A stretch of DNA of 9,509 nucleotides from Acidobacteria bacterium AH-259-L09 (GTDB lineage: Bacteria; Acidobacteriota; UBA6911; RPQK01): assembly GCA_027717875.1 (NCBI GenBank), contig JALLOL010000084.1:1-9509 (forward strand), given 5' to 3'. The notes under the pieces were generated by a model, which did not search any database, was not told the origin of the DNA, and was given only the letters and a program-made list of their open reading frames with translations. Within the stretch, counting starts at the first letter, position 1, and each line of letters begins with the position of its first letter. The translations under genes and the position numbers were made by a program. Positions 1-6,309 of this stretch are shown one piece after another.

Positions 1-132
1 GCGGTCGGGTGGATATATTGGGGCGATGGCCGCTTCTTGACGTGGATCGGGGCCGGCCTCTTCTTGATAGTGCTCTTTGGGTTCATCCTGGTTTCTATTC
101 AAGCCATCAACAGGCAGTGCGAGAAACCCTGA
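1..132 (+). CDS. C-terminal end of an integral membrane protein (partial, runs off the left edge)
   Basis: Frame 1 is open from the first base to a TGA at 130-132 and gives 43 residues. They begin AVGWIYWGDGRFLTWIGAG and then form a strongly hydrophobic stretch (about fragment residues 12-36, rich in L, F, I, V and G). A short polar tail ending in NRQCEKP follows. This is the shape of a last transmembrane helix with a short tail. The basic, cysteine-containing tail suggests a cytoplasmic C-terminus by the positive-inside rule, which is an inference. The family cannot be named from 43 residues; a multi-pass transporter is plausible but unproven. No terminator is evident in the 60 bp before the insertion sequence. 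Confidence 0.6.
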   Translation, partial: AVGWIYWGDGRFLTWIGAGLFLIVLFGFILVSIQAINRQCEKP

Positions 133-171
133 CCTTTCGCCACTTCGTGACGAGAACCTATGAATGATGCG

Positions 172-193
172 GGCTAGCAGGCTAGCAGGGCTA
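172..193. repeat. Short tandem repeat GCTAGCAG, interrupted by the IS
   Basis: Two adjoining copies of GCTAGCAG (173-180 and 181-188) are followed by GGCTA, where the insertion sequence begins. Beyond the IS the sequence resumes as TAGCAAGG (1360-1367). Removing the IS and one TA rebuilds a third unit, GGCTAGCAAGG. The array is therefore about three 8-9 bp units and was the insertion target. Confidence 0.6.
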
Positions 194-1359
194 GTGTGCT
201 GTCATTTAAATAAGATTAATTAATTGGTTGTATGACTCAGCGCTTCCCGAGCCCGCTGGATCTTCTTCAGAATCTCTTCCCCCTTCGCCCGCCACTTGTA
301 GGGCTTAGGATGGGCATTGCGCTCGGCGAGGTACTCTTCAATCGCCTGGACCAGTTCCCGCACGCTGCGGAAGCTCCCTTCGCGCACTACCTCGTTGGTC
401 AGGTCCGCAAAGAACCGCTCTACCAGGTTCAGCCAGGAACTCGCCGTGGGCGTAAAGTGCGTCTGGAACCGTGGGTGTTTTTGCAACCAGGCTTTGACTT
501 TCCAGTGTTTATGCGTGCCGTAGTTGTCCACAATCAGATGCAGGGCCAGCTCCCGGGGAGTCTCCCGGTCGATTTGCTTGAGAAAGCGCAGCCACTCGAT
601 GTGGGTGTGGTGGGCTTCGGTGCGGCTAATCAACTTGCCCTCCAGGTAATTCAGAGCAGCAAACAAGGTAATGGTCCCATGCCGTTTGTAATCGTGGGTG
701 CGGGTGCGAATGTGGCCGATTCCCAGAGGCAGTCCCGGTTGCGTGCGTTCCAGCGCTTGGCATTGGCCCTTTTCATCACAGCACAGCACCAAAGCTTTGT
801 CGGGCGGATTCAGATACAGCCCGATGACGTCCCAGAACTTCTCCTCAAAGTGGGGATCCCGGGAGACCTTAAAGGTGCGAGTCAGGTGAGGCTTTAAATC
901 GTTTTGCTTCCAAATCGTATGCACACTATGCCGGGAAACACCCACTGCCTTGGCCATGCTGCGCACACTCCAGCGAGTCCGGCCAGGAGGAGGCTGAGTG
1001 GCTTTGACAATGATCTGCTCGACCTTTTCATGGGGCAGAGAGGGCTTGCGGCCCCGTCCCGCTTGATCGCTCAGCCCCTCCAGGCCCTCTTGCTCAAAGC
1101 GATGCGACCACTTGCAGACGCAAGCCGTGCTGACACCGAGCTTTGCTGCCACGCTTTCCTGCTTGTGCCCCTCGCTTCGCAACAAAATGATCCGCGCCCG
1201 CAGGCTATCTCGCTGACTCGTCGTGGCAGCCCGGACACGCCGCTGCAACTCTTGCTTTTCTTCGCCCGTCAGTTCAATGATTTCAATGGGACGTGCCACG
1301 CCTAAGGAGTGTGGCACAGAGGGATGACATTATTTAAAGTTATTTAGATGACATGACAC
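194..1359 (-). mobile_element. Complete IS630-family insertion sequence (about 1166 bp)
   Basis: The element is bounded by TA dinucleotides (192-193 and 1360-1361), which is the target duplication known for IS630/Tc1-mariner elements; in this case the flanks read CTAG on both sides. Reading inwards, the ends align as imperfect terminal inverted repeats: 194-223 against the reverse complement of 1330-1359 matches at about 24 of 30 positions, with shared blocks GTGT, TGTCAT and TAAATAA. One intact transposase gene fills almost the whole element. Near the right end GATGACAT occurs twice (1323-1330 and 1347-1354), possibly a transposase-binding repeat. Intact ends, an intact gene and a clean target duplication suggest a recent and possibly still mobile insertion. 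Confidence 0.9.
220..1317 (-). CDS. IS630-family transposase
   Basis: This is a DDE transposase that cuts and joins the ends of the surrounding IS630 element at TA sites. The N-terminal third (about residues 15-145) holds two helix-turn-helix units: one around 51-75 (ESVAAKLGVSTACVCKW) and one around 118-142 (SMAKAVGVSRHSVHTIW). They are joined by a linker containing GRGRKPSL. The catalytic RNase H-like domain follows, with D181 (CCDEKGQ), D264 (IVDNYGTHK) and E300 (WLNLVERFF). The last two acids are separated by 35 residues, as expected for the family. The length of 365 residues is full-size. The start given is a GTG at 1317. A second GTG at 1299 would give a protein beginning MARPIEIIEL, which is closer to typical relatives, and neither has a clear ribosome binding site. 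No frameshift or internal stop is seen, so the enzyme should be functional. Confidence 0.93.
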   Translation of the reverse strand: MPHSLGVARPIEIIELTGEEKQELQRRVRAATTSQRDSLRARIILLRSEGHKQESVAAKLGVSTACVCKWSHRFEQEGLEGLSDQAGRGRKPSLPHEKVEQIIVKATQPPPGRTRWSVRSMAKAVGVSRHSVHTIWKQNDLKPHLTRTFKVSRDPHFEEKFWDVIGLYLNPPDKALVLCCDEKGQCQALERTQPGLPLGIGHIRTRTHDYKRHGTITLFAALNYLEGKLISRTEAHHTHIEWLRFLKQIDRETPRELALHLIVDNYGTHKHWKVKAWLQKHPRFQTHFTPTASSWLNLVERFFADLTNEVVREGSFRSVRELVQAIEEYLAERNAHPKPYKWRAKGEEILKKIQRAREALSHTTN

Positions 1360-1372
1360 TAGCAAGGGCGCT

Positions 1373-2593
1373 TCACTGCTCAAGCAGACGACTGATTCTC
1401 GCCAGGTTTTGTCCTCCGGGATTTGCTTTGCCGGGAGTGGTCAGGCTTGTGTAAGAGAAGAGCACAAAGCCTTCGGTTTGGAGCTCCCGTGCGATTTTTA
1501 TCTTTTCAACCGTACTCGCCAGCGAGCTGTGGAAAGCGCCAATTCCAGCCCAGACCTGACGTCCGAAACTGAAAACTCGGGCCAGTGCAATGTGATTTCT
1601 AAAGACTTGCGGGTCGGGGTCGTATGCCATCGGGCAGATCCCATCCAGTATTCCCATTTTCAACCAACCCCTCCAGTCCTGACTGCGGTGAGTGTAGGCG
1701 TCGCCGGGATCGGGAAAAACGGCGGCGGTCACCATCACCTCCGGTCTTTGTGACTTCACAGCACCATAAATTCGCTCTACTAGATCAGTCACCCGCTGTC
1801 GGCGAAAGGCATTCCATTGGTCCGGATACAAGCGCGTGTAAACCAACCGATCGCTCCTATAGAGACGCGCTAGGAGCGCGCGCAGAGGTCGGTCCAGATC
1901 TCGATCCACTTCTTGGCGAAAGAGATCCAGAGCCACCCGGCTGAAACCAAGATCGGGATTGGGATAACGTACGTAATCGAAATGGAGACCAGCAATCTCA
2001 TAGCGACTCAGGATGTTCAGCCAAATGTTCAGAATGTGTTCTTGTACCTCAGGATGAGCCGGTTCGATATAAAGGCCTTCTAACTTGCGGAAGCTTCCTT
2101 TGGAGTTTTGAATGATCCTCCGTATAAACCTTGCCGGGTTCGCGTCGGGGTCGTAGAGTTCATCAGCCAGTTTTCGCGGAACCATTATCCATTCCGGGTG
2201 CTGGTAAATAAGGTGATTTAGCGACTGAGGTAATCCGAGGTTGGCCACTAAGTAGGTGTTGATCCAAGCGTGCACCTTCAAATTCTTTTCCTTGGCCCGC
2301 TCAATCACACGGGCCAAAGGATCAAAATCCTCGGACTGCTTTCCAAGAGCATCGGCTCGGGGTTCATAGTCTGAACGGTAGTACGCGTCACCCCTGCCTC
2401 TCACCTGAACAATGAGGGTATTGAAGCCATTTTGCGCTGCAGATTCCGCCATCTGATCGATCAAGTCCGGGTTCTCAAGTGTTTGCCGCACCACCCACAG
2501 AGCCCGAATCTCTTCAGCGTAAAGCAGCGCCGAAAAATGGAACAAGAAAAGCGAAAAGAGAATCCTTAGATTCAAGAAAGATGGGATTTTCAC
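1373..2593 (-). CDS. Secreted GHL10/DUF187-type glycoside-hydrolase-like protein
   Basis: I choose the GTG at 2593 (406 residues). It follows a purine-rich AAAGGGGG ribosome binding site with a 7-nt gap, and it opens a clean Sec signal peptide (KIPSFLNLRILFSLFLFHF, likely cleaved near ALLYA/EE). An upstream in-frame ATG at 2716 would add 41 unrelated residues, hide the signal peptide and overlap the preceding gene. The mature protein starts with the hallmark EIRALWVV and continues with NTLIVQVRGRGDAYYRS (about 59-75), KVHAWINTYL (about 107-116), EPAHPEVQEHIL (about 177-188) and GLHFDYVRYP (about 202-211, with an acidic residue typical of the active-site strand). CPMAYDPD (about 320-327) comes near the C-terminus. 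This order matches family-10-like hydrolases such as YngK, TIM-barrel proteins thought to act on glycans outside the cytoplasm. The substrate is unknown. A possible -10 box (TATACT, minus strand 2620-2615) lies just upstream. The gene is co-directional with the deacetylase, 112 bp downstream of it. Confidence 0.82.
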   Translation of the reverse strand: MKIPSFLNLRILFSLFLFHFSALLYAEEIRALWVVRQTLENPDLIDQMAESAAQNGFNTLIVQVRGRGDAYYRSDYEPRADALGKQSEDFDPLARVIERAKEKNLKVHAWINTYLVANLGLPQSLNHLIYQHPEWIMVPRKLADELYDPDANPARFIRRIIQNSKGSFRKLEGLYIEPAHPEVQEHILNIWLNILSRYEIAGLHFDYVRYPNPDLGFSRVALDLFRQEVDRDLDRPLRALLARLYRSDRLVYTRLYPDQWNAFRRQRVTDLVERIYGAVKSQRPEVMVTAAVFPDPGDAYTHRSQDWRGWLKMGILDGICPMAYDPDPQVFRNHIALARVFSFGRQVWAGIGAFHSSLASTVEKIKIARELQTEGFVLFSYTSLTTPGKANPGGQNLARISRLLEQ

Positions 2594-2630
2594 GCTCTGA
2601 CCCCCTTTCCTGGCAGTATAATAAATAGCT

Positions 2631-2720
2631 ATGCCGATTTGGGAATATTGCTGCTCCAAGTGTGAAAAAGCACACTGCGTTCCAAGACAAGAAACACAAT
2701 GCGAGTTAGCGCTCAACTAG
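2631..2720 (+). pseudogene. Possible FmdB-type zinc-ribbon remnant or tiny ORF (29 codons)
   Basis: An ATG at 2631 opens a 29-residue ORF ending at the TAG at 2718-2720. The first residues, MPIWEYCCSKCEK, closely resemble the invariant start of FmdB/CxxC zinc-ribbon proteins (MPIYEY-x-C-x-x-C-G). After that the similarity is lost: the remaining 16 residues (AHCVPRQETQCELALN) do not carry the second CxxC knuckle or the usual F-E-x-x-Q segment, and no continuation was found in the other two frames. A TATAAT hexamer sits at 2617-2622, too close to the ATG for a normal leader. It lies antisense to the space between the deacetylase and the GHL10 gene and overlaps the deacetylase stop region. A broken fmdB gene is the simplest reading; a genuine small zinc-binding peptide or chance is possible. 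Confidence 0.35.
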
Positions 2721-3695
2721 GCCTGCTTCAATCTCCCTGCTGGAGAGTTCACCCTGTTCCGGATCGAAAGGGAGTCCACGGCTGGCAGCGACGCGGTCAA
2801 TGAAAGACAGGCCAAGAGGACCCACGTAATTCTCTTCAATCGTAAAAGCCGGATCAGCCAAGGCTTCTGGAAATGAGACAGATTGGTAGCCACGGTTTTG
2901 CAGCATCTCGAGTAAATCTTCTAGGAAGTTAGCGGTCGCCACCCCACAGTGAAGCCAGAGAATGTGATTGATGTTACGCTCAAAGACGTTTTGCGATTGG
3001 CTCTCGGCATAGTCCAAAGCTTTGCCAATGTGCTCCAGGTAGATGGACTTCAATTGAGCGATTTTCTGGGGATCTTGCTCGTTTTCGATGTAGATTGGGT
3101 TGAAGCGGTAGTCTGAAGTCTTTACCGTGACATGAGCGGTTTCATATCCTCCATTATATAAGGCTTTGGCGACATTTTCCTTTTTTCGCTTGGTGTCTCC
3201 CTGGTGAAGGAAAGGGTAGCGAAGGTACCGATAATTGAAACGATGAGTACGCGAAGCGCGGCGTAGGTATTTTTGCCCGTCCACGACATGATGAAGAAAA
3301 TCTTCCGCGCTTAACTGGTTGAGATCAACATCGGAGTAAGTTTGATTCCCCACGATGTGACCTCGAGATGCCCAGTCGAGTAAAACAACATAAGTGGACG
3401 GCTCATCGTCAACTTTTTCTTCAACTACAAATCCGGCCGCCTTGATTCCCCGTTGCTCCAAGGTACGCAGGATAATGTTGCTGATCTCCCGCGGCCTCCA
3501 GAAACCAAACGGACCGAGTGCGGGCAGATCGTCAAAAGTCAGGGCAATTTTCTTGTCTTGTGCCAGAAGCCCGGTAGGGAAACTCCAGCTCAAGCTCCAA
3601 AAGAGCAAGAAGAGCAAGGTAAAACAAGGGGAAAGTGAACTTTTCTGTTTGCTGCGGGCTCTCCTGAACTGCATGCTCGAGACAACTAAAGTCAT
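2706..3695 (-). CDS. Secreted NodB-type polysaccharide deacetylase with altered metal site
   Basis: The family removes acetyl groups from amino sugars of polysaccharides, using a metal held by Asp-His-His. Residues about 20-46 are a hydrophobic signal peptide (SPCFTLLFLLFWSLSW, then GLLAQ), so the protein is exported. Motif 1 is intact (ALTFDDLPA, D55 and D56). Motif 2, usually GNHT-[FY]-SHxDL, reads GNQTYSDVDL here, so the two metal histidines are Gln118 and Asp122. Motif 3 (YLRYPFLHQGDT, 157-168) and the late ILWLHCG (245-251, H249) are present, followed by LLEMLQNRGYQSVSFPEALA (261-280), typical of this subfamily. At 329 residues it is full length. Two starts are possible, ATG 3695 or ATG 3674; neither has a convincing ribosome binding site, and both keep the signal peptide. 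It may be catalytically changed or dead. It lies upstream of, and probably with, the GHL10-like gene. Confidence 0.82.
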   Translation of the reverse strand: MTLVVSSMQFRRARSKQKSSLSPCFTLLFLLFWSLSWSFPTGLLAQDKKIALTFDDLPALGPFGFWRPREISNIILRTLEQRGIKAAGFVVEEKVDDEPSTYVVLLDWASRGHIVGNQTYSDVDLNQLSAEDFLHHVVDGQKYLRRASRTHRFNYRYLRYPFLHQGDTKRKKENVAKALYNGGYETAHVTVKTSDYRFNPIYIENEQDPQKIAQLKSIYLEHIGKALDYAESQSQNVFERNINHILWLHCGVATANFLEDLLEMLQNRGYQSVSFPEALADPAFTIEENYVGPLGLSFIDRVAASRGLPFDPEQGELSSREIEAGLVER

Positions 3696-3699
3696 GGCA

Positions 3700-3749
3700 A
3701 TCTGAATGTTATCCGCGAAGATCTGTTAAGATCCGTGTGATCCGCGATT
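3700..3749. repeat. Degenerate 10-bp tandem repeat (ATCYGYG type)
   Basis: Five consecutive units begin with ATCTG or ATCCG: ATCTGAATGTT (3700-3710), ATCCGCGAAG (3711-3720), ATCTGTTAAG (3721-3730), ATCCGTGTG (3731-3739) and ATCCGCGATT (3740-3749). The period is 9-11 bp, about one helical turn. The array begins 4 bp upstream of the deacetylase start, inside the divergent region. It may be a dispersed intergenic repeat or a row of binding sites; its function is unknown. Confidence 0.5.
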
Positions 3750-3768
3750 GTAGTTTCGAGTTAGTGAT

Positions 3769-3810
3769 TTGTCTATGCCCGTTTGTTTATATGTGAAAGC
3801 CAATAGACAA
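3769..3810. promoter_or_regulatory. Inverted repeat TTGTCTAT / ATAGACAA in the divergent promoter region
   Basis: A perfect 8-bp inverted repeat has arms at 3769-3776 and 3803-3810, separated by 26 bp. Allowing a one-base bulge extends each arm to about 11 bp (TGATTTGTCTAT and ATAGACAATCA). It lies between the divergent deacetylase and phosphodiesterase genes, where a transcription-factor operator would be expected. No good -35/-10 pair could be assigned here. The regulatory role is inferred from symmetry and position only. Confidence 0.3.
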
Positions 3811-3875
3811 TCATGTCCCGAGTTTTTCAGAATGGGAGACAGCCGTCGGACATTCAGGAGGCGATTTGGTAATCG

Positions 3876-4619
3876 ATGTCAGCCTCTTTATGTTTTCTTA
3901 TGATCTCGCTAGTCATTGCTCATCGCGGCGCTTCCGGCGAAGCTCCAGAGAATACAATGGCGGCCTTTGAACGGGCCATTGAAATGAAAGTCGATCTTAT
4001 CGAGCTTGACATTCACTTCTCCAAAGACGGTGAAATCATGGTGATCCACGATGAAACTGTTGACCGGACAACGGACGGTCGGGGTGCGATCGCCGAAATG
4101 ACTCGGAACGAGGTTCAAGCACTGGATGCAGGATCTTGGTTTTCGCCTCGTTTTGAGGGGGAAAGGGTCCCCACACTGAGCGAAGTAATTGAATTGGTCA
4201 AGCCGACCCCAGTCAACCTTTTAATCGAGATCAAACAGGGGAGGGGCTTGCCCCATGGCTTTGAGAAAAGGCTAATTCAAGCCATCCAAGAGCACAACAT
4301 ACTATCCCGGGTCATCGTTCAATCCTTCAACCACGCTGCAGTCAGAAAGGTTAAGGAAGAAAACCCCTCCATTGCCACCGGGGCGCTCATCGATTACCGC
4401 TCGCCTGATCCCGTTTCAGAAGTCAAGGCCGCCGGTGCGGAGACGCTGGGTCTCAAGTCCAGTCTGGTCACGAGAGAGATCATCGAAAAGGCCCACCGAA
4501 ATGGTCTGCGGGTCTTTGTGTGGACGGTCAACAAATTGGCCCGGATCAGAAAGATGTTGACCCTCGGAGTCGACGGAGTCATTACTGATTATCCCAGCCG
4601 CGTTCGCCGGTCGCAGTAA
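3876..4619 (+). CDS. Glycerophosphodiester phosphodiesterase (GDPD/UgpQ family)
   Basis: The family hydrolyses glycerophosphodiesters (deacylated phospholipid head groups) to glycerol-3-phosphate and an alcohol, recycling phosphate and glycerol. Its signature residues are all visible: IAHRGASGEAPENT (14-27, with H16 and R17), LIELDIHFSKDGEIMVIHD (41-59, with metal ligands E43 and D45 and the catalytic H58), IEIK (117-120, E118), VIVQSFN (146-152) and FVWTVN (214-219). GVDGVITDYP (231-240) closes the TIM barrel. At 247 residues it is the size of cytoplasmic UgpQ-like enzymes. The 13 residues before the first motif are too short for a normal signal peptide. The ATG at 3876 follows AGGAGG (3856-3861) at a long spacing of 14 nt. 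An ATG at 3900 is an alternative that lacks a ribosome binding site. A stop codon immediately upstream in frame excludes an earlier start. Confidence 0.92.
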   Translation: MSASLCFLMISLVIAHRGASGEAPENTMAAFERAIEMKVDLIELDIHFSKDGEIMVIHDETVDRTTDGRGAIAEMTRNEVQALDAGSWFSPRFEGERVPTLSEVIELVKPTPVNLLIEIKQGRGLPHGFEKRLIQAIQEHNILSRVIVQSFNHAAVRKVKEENPSIATGALIDYRSPDPVSEVKAAGAETLGLKSSLVTREIIEKAHRNGLRVFVWTVNKLARIRKMLTLGVDGVITDYPSRVRRSQ

Positions 4620-4648
4620 TTGATTCAGTTTTTGCCATTTCTCTTTGG

Positions 4649-4677
4649 TTGACATGGCGAGTACCGCTTCTTATATT
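4649..4677 (+). promoter_or_regulatory. Near-consensus sigma-70 promoter
   Basis: A perfect -35 box TTGACA (4649-4654) is followed, after a 17-bp spacer, by the -10 box TATATT (4672-4677). A transcript would start near 4684 and leave a leader of about 30 nt before the lipoprotein ATG at 4715, with AGGAG at 4701-4705. The box sequences and optimal spacing make this the best promoter in the window. It implies that the DUF1080 gene is expressed independently of the phosphodiesterase. Confidence 0.75.
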
Positions 4678-4714
4678 GCAGTTCAATCTCTTACTGAATT
4701 AGGAGAATGGGAAA

Positions 4715-5680
4715 ATGTGCAAACTTCTCGGTTTTGCTGCCTTCCTTGCTGCACTGGCTGCCTGTTCGACCCCGACGGAGCAACCGAAAGAACCCGTCGC
4801 GCCTCGGGATTTTTCGGGACGCTGGGACGTCACGGTTGAGACGGCAGAGGAAAGTTACCCCTCCTGGTGGGAGATCACACAGGAGAAAGGCCGGCTCACA
4901 GGGCGTTTTGTCGGACGGGTTGGTAGTGTTCGACCCATCCCCAATATTGAGGTTTCTGGCAGCCAGCTCAAATTGAGTCTTCCGGTTCAATACGAAGCAC
5001 ACCAAAGCAATCTGATGTTTACCGGTGAACTGGTCGGTGGCAGGCTGCACGGGACCACCAACGCAGAGGATGGTTCGACGCTGCAGTGGGCAGCAGTACG
5101 GGCGCCTGAATTGCAGGCGCCAACAGAGCCCGAGTGGGGAGAGCCCATCGAGCTTTTCAATGGGAAAGATCTCAAAGGTTGGAAAGCCCGCCATGCGGAG
5201 ATGCCAAACAACTGGAAAGCGCAAGAAGGAGTGCTGGTCAACACGGAAAAGGGTACGGACTTGATTACTGAAGCCGTGTTTCAGGATTTTAAATTGCACC
5301 TTGAGTTCAAGTATCCGAAAGGAAGCAACAGCGGCATCTATCTCCGCGGACGTTATGAGGTGCAGGTTCAGGATGACTACGGCAAGGAACCCAGCAGTGT
5401 TTATATTGGTGGGGTCTATGGGTTCCTCACCCCCGGTAAAAACGCCGGAAAGAAGGCCGGTGAGTGGCAAGATTACGACATCACCTTACTGGAGCGCCGA
5501 ATCACGGTCGTTCTGAATGGTGAAACCGTCATTGGCAACAAAGAAATTCCGGGAATCACGGGTGGAGCTCTTGACAGCAGCGAGGGAGAGCCTGGGCCAA
5601 TTATGATTCAAGGGGACCATGGCCCCGTATCCTATCGCAATATAGTGCTCACACCTGTGAAGTCGGTTCCGGCCCCATAA
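4715..5680 (+). CDS. DUF1080 (3-keto-disaccharide hydrolase-type) lipoprotein
   Basis: The start is ATG 4715, set by AGGAG at 4701-4705 with a 9-nt gap. Residues 1-17 form a short lipoprotein signal peptide ending in the lipobox LAAC, so C17 should be lipidated and the protein membrane-anchored in the cell envelope. Residues about 32-130 (FSGRWDVTVETAEE onward) are a beta-rich segment with alternating G/L strands. I cannot assign it to a named family with certainty. Residues about 143-316 are a DUF1080 domain, a concanavalin-like sandwich: LFNGKDLKGWKA (147-158), SNSGIYLRGRYEVQVQDDYG (204-223), EWQDYDITL (250-258) and GPIMIQGDHGPVSYRNI (294-310). Members of this domain family include hydrolases acting on 3-keto-glucosides, and a similar sugar-related role is the best inference here. 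It is followed 37 bp later by a co-directional small gene, probably on the same transcript. Confidence 0.88.
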   Translation: MCKLLGFAAFLAALAACSTPTEQPKEPVAPRDFSGRWDVTVETAEESYPSWWEITQEKGRLTGRFVGRVGSVRPIPNIEVSGSQLKLSLPVQYEAHQSNLMFTGELVGGRLHGTTNAEDGSTLQWAAVRAPELQAPTEPEWGEPIELFNGKDLKGWKARHAEMPNNWKAQEGVLVNTEKGTDLITEAVFQDFKLHLEFKYPKGSNSGIYLRGRYEVQVQDDYGKEPSSVYIGGVYGFLTPGKNAGKKAGEWQDYDITLLERRITVVLNGETVIGNKEIPGITGGALDSSEGEPGPIMIQGDHGPVSYRNIVLTPVKSVPAP

Positions 5681-5717
5681 GTATTTCTTGTTTCCATGCT
5701 GAGGAGAAAGAGTCAGG

Positions 5718-6278
5718 ATGTCAGAAAGAGAAATTTCCGGGGGTGCCTGCGAGCCTAGAAAGTGTTATCATGGATTTTCTAGCATGAGAATATTGAAAAA
5801 TTGGGTGCTCATAACCATTGTGAGTCCAACCCTCATCTGGCCTCTATTAGGCCAAGATGAGGCTTCAATGTCGGCTCCTGTCCTCAGGGGGACACCTGAA
5901 GAGATCAGTGTCACCATCCGATTCTCAAACTTTGTTTCCGGGAACAGATATCGTCTGGGCGTCGGCACCGCTGGTGATAAAATCAACAACGCCACAATCG
6001 AACTCTTAAAGGGCGACACTCCCCTGTCGAAAAAGCTGGTGAGCTTTAGGCAGGGTTACGCCAAAGACTGGTTTGAGGTCAAGGAGATTGTTGTTGAGGG
6101 CTTTCTTTGCTCGTCCGCTGACCTTCCCAGACAGGATGAAGAGTTGACTTTGAAAGTTAGCATCCCGCGAGCTGAGGCGGACAGATTGAAGAGATTCTTT
6201 GTGATACTGGCAAAACATTACCCTCCGAATCGGTGGTACATTATGGAGGGCGCCGAATTGGACGACTCTCTTTGGTAA
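5718..6278 (+). CDS. Small exported protein of unknown function
   Basis: I do not recognise this 186-residue protein. From ATG 5718, preceded by GAGGAG (5700-5705) at a rather long spacing, 22 polar residues come before MRILKNWVLITIVSPTLIWP, which is a good signal peptide start. An ATG at 5784 would begin exactly there but lacks a ribosome binding site. Cleavage is likely near LLGQ. The mature part (about 140 residues) is mixed alpha/beta by appearance: EISVTIRFSNFVSGNRYRLG, then DKINNATIELLKGDTPLSKK, EVKEIVVEGF, and a basic, amphipathic PRAEADRLKRFFVILAKHYP near the end. No catalytic motif, cysteine pair or membrane segment is evident beyond the leader. It lies 37 bp after the DUF1080 gene, in the same direction, and its end precedes the 6310-6393 hairpin, so the two genes probably form a unit. 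Confidence 0.7.
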   Translation: MSEREISGGACEPRKCYHGFSSMRILKNWVLITIVSPTLIWPLLGQDEASMSAPVLRGTPEEISVTIRFSNFVSGNRYRLGVGTAGDKINNATIELLKGDTPLSKKLVSFRQGYAKDWFEVKEIVVEGFLCSSADLPRQDEELTLKVSIPRAEADRLKRFFVILAKHYPPNRWYIMEGAELDDSLW

Positions 6279-6309
6279 ACCACTAGCCCCTTTTTGTCAA
6301 AAATCTATC

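Noticed and set aside
163..180. Resemblance of ATGCGGGCTAG near 168-178 to the ATGCGGATTAG edge of the right 36-bp repeat
   Set aside because: The match is only about 10 bp with two differences and no further shared sequence, so it is not enough to call a third copy.
232..1305. Long + strand open frames (for example 232-897 and 904-1305) inside the IS
   Set aside because: They are antisense shadows of the intact IS630 transposase; their translations show no recognisable motif.
2594..2716. 41-residue N-terminal extension of the GHL10-like protein from the ATG at 2716
   Set aside because: It would bury a clean signal peptide, overlap the deacetylase gene and lacks a good ribosome binding site, whereas the GTG at 2593 has AAAGGGGG at ideal distance.
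4691..5470. 259-codon minus-strand open frame opposite the DUF1080 gene
   Set aside because: The + strand frame has a lipobox, DUF1080 motifs, promoter and ribosome binding site; the antisense translation resembles no family.
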